DNA of 14,324 bases from Oscillospiraceae bacterium UBA6370. Its GTDB lineage: Bacteria > Bacillota > Clostridia > Oscillospirales > Oscillospiraceae. Of this stretch, positions 1 through 6,269 are shown piece by piece. A program made the position numbers and the translations under genes. The stretch covers positions 6,309 through 20,632 of the forward strand of contig DJRC01000080.1 in NCBI GenBank assembly GCA_002437735.1, read 5' to 3'. Every line of letters begins with the position of its first letter. Within the stretch, counting starts at the first letter, position 1. The notes beneath the pieces were generated by a model, which worked only from the letters and a program-made list of their open reading frames with translations, was not told the DNA's origin and searched no databases.

Positions 1-2
1 TT

Positions 3-470
3 GCGGCCTGGCTTGGTGTGCGCTTTGACCCACGCATGATGCCGGACCTTCCGATGACCGCGGCGGAGCAGGCGGAGTATGTGCTGCATTTCAAATACTG
101 GGCCGGGTTCTTCTGCGTGATCGGGCACATGTTCCCCTGTACGGCAAAATTCAGGGGCGGCAAGGGCATCCTGTGCTCCGCGACGCTCACGCTGCTGCTC
201 GACTGGCGCATCGCGCTGGTGTGCTGGAGCCTGTTCGCCGTGCTTTGGCTGACGACGCGCTATGTGTCGCTCGGCTCGGTGAGCGCAGCGGCGGTCTTTC
301 CGGTCATGACGCACGTTGTGTTCGGCGACACGTTTGCGACCGTACTTTCCGTTCTGATCGCCGCGCTCGTGCTCTTTGCGCACCGTGAAAACATCAAGCG
401 ACTTCTGAATGGGACGGAGAATAAGTTCCGTTTCCATGTCAATGCACCGAAATCGGAGGGAGAGGCATGA
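3..470 (+). CDS. plsY: PlsY acyl-phosphate glycerol-3-phosphate acyltransferase, 5'-truncated
   Basis: This is the C-terminal part of a membrane acyltransferase that moves an acyl group from acyl-phosphate to the sn-1 position of glycerol-3-phosphate, giving lysophosphatidate at the start of phospholipid synthesis. The frame is open from the first complete codon at base 3, so the true start lies outside the window. The family signature is readable: GHMFPC, then the glycine-rich KFRGGKG block that belongs to the active site, then LTTRYVSLGS. Hydrophobic stretches flank these motifs, as expected for a multi-pass protein. The tail FAHRENIKRLLNGTENKF is the usual PlsY ending. Its stop overlaps the gpsA start (ATGA at 467-470), so the two genes are probably translationally coupled; GpsA makes the acceptor substrate. 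Only about 155 of the usual roughly 200 residues are present. Confidence 0.95.
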   Translation, partial: AAWLGVRFDPRMMPDLPMTAAEQAEYVLHFKYWAGFFCVIGHMFPCTAKFRGGKGILCSATLTLLLDWRIALVCWSLFAVLWLTTRYVSLGSVSAAAVFPVMTHVVFGDTFATVLSVLIAALVLFAHRENIKRLLNGTENKFRFHVNAPKSEGEA

Positions 471-1468
471 ACATCGTCGTACTCGGAAGCGGCGGCTGGG
501 GCACCGCCCTTGCCATGCTGCTGGAACAGAATCAACACACGGTCACGCTCTGGTCACATGACCAAAAAAAGGCGGAACAGCTTAGTCTGAAAAGGGAAAA
601 TCCTTTACTACCCGGCGTACCGCTTCCGGCGCTCTTGCAGATCACAAATGACTTGAATTGCCTAAGAAACGCTGAGCTGGTCGTGTTCGCGCCGCCGTCG
701 TTCGCGCTGCGCGCGGTGGCGCGGGAGGCGGCGCCGTACCTGCCGGACGGCGCGCCGCTGCTCTCGGTCACAAAGGGCATCGAGCGCGGCACGCATCTGC
801 GTATGTCGCAGGTTATCGCGCAGGAGACGGGCGGGGAACATCCCATTGCCGTGCTTTCCGGCCCCTCCCATGCGGAGGAGGTCGCGCGCGCCATGCCGAC
901 CGGCGTGGTCGCCGCGTCGAACCGCGCAGAGACCGCGGAGCTTGTCCAGCGCGTGTTTACCAACGAACGCTTCCGCGTCTACACGCATGACGATATGATC
1001 GGCGTGGAGCTGGCCGGCGCGCTCAAGAATGTGGCGGCGCTGTGCTGCGGCGTGAGCGACGGCCTCGGCCTTGGCGACAACACCAAGGCGCTGCTGATCA
1101 CCCGCGCGATGGCGGAGACCTCGCGGCTGGCCGAACGCCTCGGCGGACGCAAGGAAACGCTTGCGGGTCTGGCCGGCATGGGCGATCTGATCGTCACCTG
1201 CACGTCGATGCACTCACGCAACCGCCGTGCCGGCATCGCCATCGGCGAGGGCCGGACGCCGAAGGAGGTCATCGCCGACATGGGCGGCGTGGTCGAGGGC
1301 TATTACGCCGCCGTCAGCGCCAAGGAGCTGGCAGACTCGCTGGGTGTGGAAATGCCGATCTGCGAGGCAATGTACGATGTTCTCTACAACGGCGCGGAGG
1401 TCCGGGGCATGGTCCACCGGCTGATGAGCCGCGCGCCGAAGCGCGAAACCGACAACGGATGGGTATAA
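467..1468 (+). CDS. gpsA: NAD(P)H-dependent glycerol-3-phosphate dehydrogenase
   Basis: This cytosolic enzyme reduces dihydroxyacetone phosphate to sn-glycerol-3-phosphate for phospholipid synthesis. The 333-residue product is full length. The Rossmann dinucleotide motif GSGGWGTALA is at residues 7-16. VTKGIE (102-107) and SGPSHAEEV (131-139) follow. The catalytic lysine is K187 in ELAGALKNVAA, and the C-terminal helical domain contains GDNTKAL (203-209) and GLAGMGDLIVTCTS (234-247). The start is the ATG overlapping the plsY stop, with a purine-rich GGAGGGAGAGG just upstream. In many Clostridia plsY-gpsA is followed by spoIVA; here a terminator-like hairpin and a Nudix gene follow instead. 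Roughly codons 20-68 are AT-richer than the rest and use rare codons (TTA, CTA, AGA, AGG, AGT), reported separately. Confidence 0.97.
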   Translation: MNIVVLGSGGWGTALAMLLEQNQHTVTLWSHDQKKAEQLSLKRENPLLPGVPLPALLQITNDLNCLRNAELVVFAPPSFALRAVAREAAPYLPDGAPLLSVTKGIERGTHLRMSQVIAQETGGEHPIAVLSGPSHAEEVARAMPTGVVAASNRAETAELVQRVFTNERFRVYTHDDMIGVELAGALKNVAALCCGVSDGLGLGDNTKALLITRAMAETSRLAERLGGRKETLAGLAGMGDLIVTCTSMHSRNRRAGIAIGEGRTPKEVIADMGGVVEGYYAAVSAKELADSLGVEMPICEAMYDVLYNGAEVRGMVHRLMSRAPKRETDNGWV

Positions 1469-1472
1469 ACCG

Positions 1473-1500
1473 AAAGGCGGTCCGCACAGACTGCCTTTTT
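1473..1500 (+). terminator. Rho-independent terminator after gpsA
   Basis: A 10-bp stem (AAAGGCGGTC at 1473-1482 with GACTGCCTTT at 1489-1498, one G-U pair) closes a 6-base CGCACA loop and ends in five T residues (1496-1500). It begins four bases after the gpsA stop. The Nudix start is only 18 bases further on and I see no obvious promoter between them, so the Nudix gene may depend on read-through. Confidence 0.75.
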
Positions 1501-1518
1501 CAACAGGGAGAGAAAACA

Positions 1519-2082
1519 ATGTATTTTTTGGAACAGCTGGAGCGCTATGAGCCGTACAATGAGCAGGAAGCGCGCGACCGCGTGCTTTTGCTCCGAGCTT
1601 TGCGTGAGGAAGCAAATGTATTCACGCGCGAAAATGACCGGATGCACATGTCGGCCTCGGCGTGGGTGACGAACGAGGCGCATGACCGCGTGCTGATGGC
1701 TTACCACAACATCTACGATTCATGGGCGTGGCTCGGCGGGCACGCCGACGGGGAGGAGGACCTGCTCGCGGTCGCGCTGCGCGAGGTGCGGGAGGAGAGC
1801 GGTGTGAAGCACGTCCGCCCGGCGTCGGAGGATATTTTCTCGCTCGAGGTCCTAACCGTGGACGGACATGAGAAACGGGGCGCATACGTTTCCTCGCATC
1901 TACACTTGAATGCGACCTATCTTCTCATTGCGGACGACAGCGATGCGCTGACCGTCAAGCCGGACGAGAACAGCGGCGTCCGCTGGTTCACGCCAGAGGG
2001 AGCGATCGAAGCCAGCAGCGAGCCGTGGTTCCGCGAGCGCATTTATAAAAAGCTCAACGGCAAGCTCGCCGCGCTGCGGTGA
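1519..2082 (+). CDS. Nudix hydrolase
   Basis: A 187-residue protein of the Nudix superfamily, which hydrolyses nucleoside diphosphates linked to another group. The Nudix box is complete at residues 74-96: GX5E (G74 to E80), then REVREESGV (88-96), giving the full GX5EX7REUXEEXGU pattern with the metal-binding glutamates. The substrate cannot be read from the sequence. The N-terminal 40 residues are charged and helical, and the HLHLNATYLL segment (about residues 132-141) followed by ENSGVRWF is typical of clostridial Nudix proteins of this size. The ATG at 1519 was chosen because AGGGAGAG lies just upstream and the Nudix fold starts soon after; the frame stays open far upstream through gpsA, but that part is an out-of-frame shadow. 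It sits alone between two hairpin terminators. General class certain, specific role unknown. Confidence 0.93.
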   Translation: MYFLEQLERYEPYNEQEARDRVLLLRALREEANVFTRENDRMHMSASAWVTNEAHDRVLMAYHNIYDSWAWLGGHADGEEDLLAVALREVREESGVKHVRPASEDIFSLEVLTVDGHEKRGAYVSSHLHLNATYLLIADDSDALTVKPDENSGVRWFTPEGAIEASSEPWFRERIYKKLNGKLAALR

Positions 2083-2097
2083 AGGAAAAAAGAATAG

Positions 2098-2126
2098 AAA
2101 AAAGCCGCTCGTTCAGAGCGGCTTTT
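2098..2126. terminator. Bidirectional terminator between the Nudix gene and rpmB
   Basis: A perfect stem AAAAGCCGCTC (2100-2110) with GAGCGGCTTTT (2116-2126) has a GTTCA loop. Six A residues at 2098-2103 give a six-U tail on the minus strand, serving rpmB. Four T residues serve the plus strand Nudix transcript. Its placement between two convergent stops fits a shared terminator. Confidence 0.9.
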
Positions 2127-2137
2127 ACTGCTATCTT

Positions 2138-2326
2138 TTAGATCGCGCGGGTAACCTTACCGGAACGCAGACAGCGGGTACAAACATAGACATGGCGGGG
2201 CGTACCGTTGACCATCGCCTTGACGCGCTTGACATTGGGCTTCCAAGGACGATTGGAGCGTCTGTGGGAGTGGGAGACCTGAATACCAAAGGTCACACCC
2301 TTGTCGCAAAACTCGCACTTTGCCAT
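2138..2326 (-). CDS. rpmB: 50S ribosomal protein L28
   Basis: A 62-residue basic protein matching bacterial L28, a component of the large ribosomal subunit. It reads MAKCEFCDKGVTFGIQVSHS at the start and HVYVCTRCLRSGKVTRA near the end. Two CXXC pairs (C4/C7 and C49/C52) mark the zinc-binding C+ form of L28 rather than the zinc-free form. The frame extends 17 codons upstream, but the internal ATG at 2324-2326 is the real start: it matches the family N-terminus and has a strong AAGGAGGT (2334-2341) seven bases ahead. It is monocistronic, with its own promoter and terminator. In some bacteria C+ and C- paralogues are switched by zinc (Zur); no Zur site was recognised here. Confidence 0.98.
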   Translation of the reverse strand: MAKCEFCDKGVTFGIQVSHSHRRSNRPWKPNVKRVKAMVNGTPRHVYVCTRCLRSGKVTRAI

Positions 2327-2382
2327 CCGTTGCACCTCCTTGCTGTAATCAAATCGAGACTTGCGCATTGCAAGCATTGGCT

Positions 2383-2411
2383 ATGATAGCAGATTCCAAA
2401 GGAAATTGCAA
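2383..2411 (-). promoter_or_regulatory. Housekeeping promoter of rpmB
   Basis: On the minus strand the -35 TTGCAA (2406-2411) and the extended -10 TGC-TATCAT (hexamer at 2383-2388) are separated by exactly 17 bases. The -10 matches TATAAT at five of six positions and the TG extension strengthens it. It lies about 57 bases upstream of the rpmB start. Confidence 0.7.
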
Positions 2412-2502
2412 GCAAAATTTTTCAATTTCTCAGATTTTTTTGCATTTTTTTCTCTGAGCGCTCCGAAGCGGACGGCGAACGAAAAAATGATGCCGCGTAC
2501 CC

Positions 2503-2531
2503 TTGTAAAAACAGGGGAAAACCGATATAAT
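2503..2531 (+). promoter_or_regulatory. Housekeeping promoter of the hprK operon
   Basis: TTGTAA (2503-2508) and a perfect TATAAT (2526-2531) are separated by 17 bases. The predicted start is about base 2538, giving a 30-base leader to the hprK start. The region is AT-rich compared with the surrounding coding DNA. This promoter probably drives hprK, murB, rapZ, whiA, dnaE and the HAD-like gene, since no terminator was seen until 10218. Confidence 0.78.
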
Positions 2532-2567
2532 GTATGTGGAAAATTTTGACCCGACGGGAGAGAGCTT

Positions 2568-3518
2568 ATGAATACCGATCGAAGCGTAAAGGTAAAGGAT
2601 ATTGTGGAAAAATTTCAGATGGAGGTGCTCTATCCCGGTACGGATTTCGAGACGGAGACACTGACCATCACGGACGTCAACCGCCCGGGACTGCAGTTCG
2701 TCGGCTTTTTCGACTACTTTGACCCGCGCAGGCTCCAGATCATCGGCAAGGCGGAGACGATGTTCCTCAAGAGCTTTTCCTCCGCCGAGCGGCGCAAATG
2801 CTTTGAGGATCTGTTCAAGTACGAGATCCCCGCGCTGGTCATCTCCCGCAAGCTCGACGTGTTTCCCGAGTGCATGGAGATGGCACAGAAATACGGCCGC
2901 ACCCTGCTGCGCACGGAGCACACCTCAGTCGAGTTTACGAGCATGACCATCGACTTCCTCAACCACGAGCTGGCCCCTATGATCACGCGCCACGGCGTGC
3001 TGATGGACGTATATGGCGAGGGCGTGCTGATCCTCGGCGACAGCGGCATCGGCAAGAGCGAGACGGCCATCGAGCTGATCAAGCGCGGCCACCGGCTCGT
3101 CGCGGATGACGCGGTGGAGATCCGCCGCATCGGCGATACGCTCACCGGCACTGCGCCCGAGCTCATCCGTCACTATCTCGAGGTGCGCGGCATCGGCGTG
3201 GTGGACATTCAGAAGCTCTTCGGCATGAGCGGCGTAAAGTCCGTGACGCAGATCGACCTGGTCATTCAGTTCGAGCGCTGGCAGGACGAAAAGTTCTACG
3301 ACCGGCTCGGCCTTGACGAGGCGCATACGCAGATCATGGGCGTGCCCATCCCGCTTTTGACCATTCCAGTCTCGGCGGGCCGCAACCTCGCCGGTATCGT
3401 GGAGCTGGCGGTGATGAACAACCGCCAGAAGAAGTACGGCATCAACTCTGCCCGCGAGTTCGTCGAGCAGATCGACAGCCACATCGACCATCAGGCGGCG
3501 CAGGAAAAGAATCGGTAA
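2568..3518 (+). CDS. hprK: HPr kinase/phosphorylase
   Basis: This bifunctional enzyme phosphorylates and dephosphorylates the regulatory serine of HPr (and Crh where present), and so controls carbon catabolite repression and PTS activity in Gram-positive bacteria. The 316-residue protein has the full family layout. A variable N-terminal domain is followed by H142 in RHGVLMDV, the Walker A loop GDSGIGKS at 157-164, the acidic pair ADD (179-181), the family signature EVRGIGVVDI (205-214), and PVSAGRN (267-273) in the C-terminal part. The start ATG at 2568 has GGGAGAG five bases upstream and a promoter just before it. It is first in a compact operon; murB follows after nine bases. hprK in front of murB-rapZ-whiA is a common clostridial order. 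Confidence 0.97.
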   Translation: MNTDRSVKVKDIVEKFQMEVLYPGTDFETETLTITDVNRPGLQFVGFFDYFDPRRLQIIGKAETMFLKSFSSAERRKCFEDLFKYEIPALVISRKLDVFPECMEMAQKYGRTLLRTEHTSVEFTSMTIDFLNHELAPMITRHGVLMDVYGEGVLILGDSGIGKSETAIELIKRGHRLVADDAVEIRRIGDTLTGTAPELIRHYLEVRGIGVVDIQKLFGMSGVKSVTQIDLVIQFERWQDEKFYDRLGLDEAHTQIMGVPIPLLTIPVSAGRNLAGIVELAVMNNRQKKYGINSAREFVEQIDSHIDHQAAQEKNR

Positions 3519-3527
3519 GGAGTATTT

Positions 3528-4466
3528 ATGGAGTCCATGTTTTCATCGAACCGCCCAGGCTGGGCGGCGTTACTGGATGAAAAGGTCACGGCGTATCTGC
3601 CGGACCTCAAATATATACACGATGAGCCGCTTGCGCGGCACACCTCTTTCCGCATCGGAGGACCGGCGACGCGCATGGCGTTCCCGACCTCCGGCGAGCA
3701 GATCATTCTGCTCGCGGGCTTCGCACAGGAGTGCGGCGTCACACCGTTCCTGCTCGGCAACGGCACCAATCTGCTCGTTGCGGACGAGGGGTTGGATACG
3801 CTCGTTATTCAGACGGGCGAGGGTCTGAACCGTATCGCGCTCGACGGCGGCATCATCACGGCAGACGCGGGCGTATCGCTCGCGCGGCTGGGCGTCTTTG
3901 CGTGGCAGCACAGCCTTACGGGACTGGAGTTTGCGCACGGCATTCCCGGCAGTCTCGGCGGCGGCGTGGTGATGAACGCGGGCGCCTACGGCGGCGAGCT
4001 GAAGGATGTGCTTACCGAGGTCACGGTGCTTTTCCCGGACGGCGTGCGGACGCTGCGCGGGGAGGAGCTGGCGCTCGGCTACCGCCGCAGCTTCTTCACC
4101 GACCATCCCGAGGCCGTCGTGCTGCGCGCAAAGCTCGCGCTTCACGGCGGGGATCAAGAGGCCATCAAGGCGCGCATGGAGGAGCTTTCGGCCAAGCGCC
4201 GCGCAAGCCAGCCGCTTGAGCTGCCGAGCGCCGGCAGCACCTTCAAGCGCCCCGAGGGATACTTCGCGGGCACACTCATCGAGCAGTGCGGCCTCAAGGG
4301 CACGCGCGTCGGCGGGGCAGAGGTCAGCCGCAAGCACGCGGGTTTTGTGGTCAACGCCGACGGCGCGACCTGCGCGGACGTCCTCGCGCTCATCAAAAAA
4401 GTACAGGATACCGTTTTCGCGGCGACGGGCGTGACGCTCGAGCCGGAAGTGAAGATCATTCGATAA
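3528..4466 (+). CDS. murB: UDP-N-acetylenolpyruvoylglucosamine reductase
   Basis: This FAD enzyme reduces UDP-N-acetylglucosamine enolpyruvate to UDP-N-acetylmuramate with NADPH, in the cytosolic branch of peptidoglycan synthesis. The 312-residue protein shows HTSFRIGGPA (38-47), the FAD-binding GNGTNLL (78-84) and GIPGSLGGGVVMNAGAYG (138-155). It also has YRRS (185-188), the catalytic serine S237 in AGSTFKRP, and the C-terminal glutamate E305 in LEPEVKII. All residues expected for catalysis are present. The start is set by AAGGAG at 3517-3522, which overlaps the hprK stop and lies five bases from the ATG. The first 30 residues before the FAD domain are poorly conserved. The gap to rapZ is only 14 bases. 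Confidence 0.97.
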   Translation: MESMFSSNRPGWAALLDEKVTAYLPDLKYIHDEPLARHTSFRIGGPATRMAFPTSGEQIILLAGFAQECGVTPFLLGNGTNLLVADEGLDTLVIQTGEGLNRIALDGGIITADAGVSLARLGVFAWQHSLTGLEFAHGIPGSLGGGVVMNAGAYGGELKDVLTEVTVLFPDGVRTLRGEELALGYRRSFFTDHPEAVVLRAKLALHGGDQEAIKARMEELSAKRRASQPLELPSAGSTFKRPEGYFAGTLIEQCGLKGTRVGGAEVSRKHAGFVVNADGATCADVLALIKKVQDTVFAATGVTLEPEVKIIR

Positions 4467-4480
4467 AGGGGGAGCGGAGC

Positions 4481-5344
4481 ATGGAGATTCTGGTCATCTC
4501 GGGCCTGTCCGGCGCGGGCAAGTCCTGCGCCGCGTCCTGTCTGGAGGATATCGGCTATTACACGGTGGACAATATGCCCGCCGCCATCATTCCAAAGTTC
4601 GCGGAGTTCTCCGCCGAGAGCGACGGCCGCTACGACCGCGTCGCGCTGGTGAACGACATCCGCGGCGGCGTGGACAGCTTTCAGGAGCTGCTGGAGGTCA
4701 TCGACCGTCTGCGCGAGGGCGGCACGGTCTGCCGCCTGCTCTATCTGGAGGCGGACACGCAGAGCATCATCAAGCGCTACAAGGAAACGCGCCGCCGCCA
4801 CCCGCTCATGGAGAGCGGCGCGACCATCGAGGACGCGGTGAAGCGCGAAACGGAGCTGCTGCGCCCGCTGCGCGAGCGCGCGGACTTCGTGATCGACACG
4901 ACGCAGCTCTCTGCGGCGAAGCTGCGCGGCGAGCTCTACCGCCTCTTTGCGGAAAAGGGGCAGCAGAGCCGCATGAGCGTCAACGTCGTCTCCTTTGGCT
5001 ACAAGTACGGCGTGCCGCTCGAGGCCGATCTGGTGTTCGATGTGCGTTTCATGCCGAACCCCTACTATGTTCCGGAGCTGCGCTACCAGACCGGCATGAA
5101 CGACGACGTTTACAACTATGTTTTTTCCTTCCCGCAGACGAAGGAATTTCTATCGAAGCTCGAGCAGATGCTCGCATTCCTCCTGCCGCTCTATCAGGAG
5201 GAGGGCAAGGCTGTGCTGGTCGTGGCGGTCGGCTGCACCGGCGGACGGCACCGCTCGGTGTCCATCGCGCGGGCGGTGACGGAGTACCTAAATAAGCTCG
5301 GCTATGCCGCCTACGAGAACCACCGCGATATCACACGCGGCTGA
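4481..5344 (+). CDS. rapZ: RapZ/YvcJ family P-loop nucleotide-binding regulator
   Basis: The 287-residue protein belongs to the RapZ/YvcJ family. In Escherichia coli RapZ is an RNase E adaptor for the GlmZ small RNA and senses glucosamine-6-phosphate; in Bacillus subtilis YvcJ binds and hydrolyses nucleotides and affects competence. Its role in Clostridia is not settled. Walker A GLSGAGKS is at residues 8-15. VDNMP (29-33), the VNDIRGG element, ETRRRHPL and NPYYVPELRYQTG follow, and the C-terminal VAVGCTGGRHRSVSIA is the family hallmark. The ATG at 4481 begins directly with the P-loop strand and has GGGGGAG at 4468-4474 six bases ahead; the open frame upstream is a shadow of murB. Normally yvcK lies between this gene and whiA; here whiA follows after 13 bases. 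Confidence 0.95.
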   Translation: MEILVISGLSGAGKSCAASCLEDIGYYTVDNMPAAIIPKFAEFSAESDGRYDRVALVNDIRGGVDSFQELLEVIDRLREGGTVCRLLYLEADTQSIIKRYKETRRRHPLMESGATIEDAVKRETELLRPLRERADFVIDTTQLSAAKLRGELYRLFAEKGQQSRMSVNVVSFGYKYGVPLEADLVFDVRFMPNPYYVPELRYQTGMNDDVYNYVFSFPQTKEFLSKLEQMLAFLLPLYQEEGKAVLVVAVGCTGGRHRSVSIARAVTEYLNKLGYAAYENHRDITRG

Positions 5345-5350
5345 AAGGAG
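5344..5350 (+). promoter_or_regulatory. Ribosome binding site deciding the whiA start
   Basis: AAAGGAG, beginning at the last base of the rapZ stop, lies one base from the ATG at 5352 and seven bases from the in-frame ATG at 5358. Only the second has workable spacing, so whiA is taken to start at 5358. Confidence 0.75.
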
Positions 5351-5357
5351 AATGTCC

Positions 5358-6254
5358 ATGTCCTTTTCCTCCGATGCCAAGGCGGAGCTGTGCCGCGTGC
5401 CGCTCACGCGGCGCTGCTGCGCGCGCGCCGAAGCCTACGGCGTGCTGCTCTACGCGGGCGGCTTTTCCCCGACCGAGGTGCGCATCGTCACCGAGAGCGA
5501 GGACTTTGCCGCGCGGCTGCCGAAGCTCTTTCAAAAGGCGTTCGGCGTTCGCTTCGACGCGCAGGAGAGCGGCGGCAAGAGCATTTTCCGCATCACGGAC
5601 GGGCAGAAGCTCGCCGTCATTTTAGAAGCGCTCGGCTACGATCCCGACCAGCACTACGCGCTGCACGTCAACTTCGCGCTGCTGGAGGAGGAGTGCTGCC
5701 GCGCGTCGTTTCTGCGCGGCGCCTTCCTTGCGGGCGGCAGCGTGACCGATCCGCTCAAGCGCTACCATCTCGAGCTTGCCACGCCGCATTTGCAGGCGGG
5801 ACGCGAGGTCGAGGCGCTGCTGCGCGACATGGGTTATGAGCCGAAAAACGTGCAGCGGCAGGGCAATGGCGTGACCTATTTCAAGCAGAGCGACCACATT
5901 GAGGAGCTGCTCACGCGCATCGGCGCGCCCGCCGCGGCGATGGAGGTCATGGCCGCGAAGGTCGAAAAGGAAATGCGCAACACGGTCAACCGCCGCGTCA
6001 ACTGCGACGCGGCGAATGTGGACAAGGCGGTCGCCGCCTCGCGCGAGCAGGTCGAGGCGCTCACGCGCCTGACCGACGCGGGCATCGTCGCCACGCTGCC
6101 GGTCAAGCTGCAGGAGGTCGCGGTCGCGCGGCTTTTGCAGCCGGAGCTGTCGCTCAGCGAGCTGGCGGAGACCTTCGACCCGCCGCTGACGAAATCCTGT
6201 CTCAACCACCGGATGCGCAAGCTCATGGAGCTTGCGGGCAAAGAGAAAGCGTAA
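5358..6254 (+). CDS. whiA: WhiA, DNA-binding regulator of division/sporulation
   Basis: A 298-residue WhiA protein. In Streptomyces WhiA is a transcription factor needed for sporulation septation; in Bacillus it binds DNA and influences cell division and chromosome segregation. The N-terminus MSFSSDAKAELCRV is the family opening. A LAGLIDADG homing-endonuclease-like domain follows, with the degenerate motif FLRGAFLAGGSV near residues 117-128; its acidic catalytic residue is replaced by glycine, as expected for a non-nuclease member. The C-terminal helix-turn-helix includes RLLQPELSLSELAETF and SCLNHRMRKLMELA. RVNCDAANVDKAV links the two domains. The start is discussed with its ribosome binding site. 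The gene lies directly after rapZ, without the usual yvcK, and 15 bases before dnaE. Confidence 0.96.
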   Translation: MSFSSDAKAELCRVPLTRRCCARAEAYGVLLYAGGFSPTEVRIVTESEDFAARLPKLFQKAFGVRFDAQESGGKSIFRITDGQKLAVILEALGYDPDQHYALHVNFALLEEECCRASFLRGAFLAGGSVTDPLKRYHLELATPHLQAGREVEALLRDMGYEPKNVQRQGNGVTYFKQSDHIEELLTRIGAPAAAMEVMAAKVEKEMRNTVNRRVNCDAANVDKAVAASREQVEALTRLTDAGIVATLPVKLQEVAVARLLQPELSLSELAETFDPPLTKSCLNHRMRKLMELAGKEKA

Positions 6255-6269
6255 AGAGAGGAAAGCATC

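Noticed and set aside
1042..1518. Upstream extension of the Nudix frame through gpsA
   Set aside because: The extension is arginine-rich shadow sequence in another frame of gpsA; the ATG at 1519 has a ribosome binding site and the Nudix fold begins after it.
5304..5357. Earlier starts for whiA, including the ATG at 5352
   Set aside because: The upstream part overlaps rapZ, and the ATG at 5352 is only one base from the Shine-Dalgarno sequence; 5358 has correct spacing and matches the family N-terminus.
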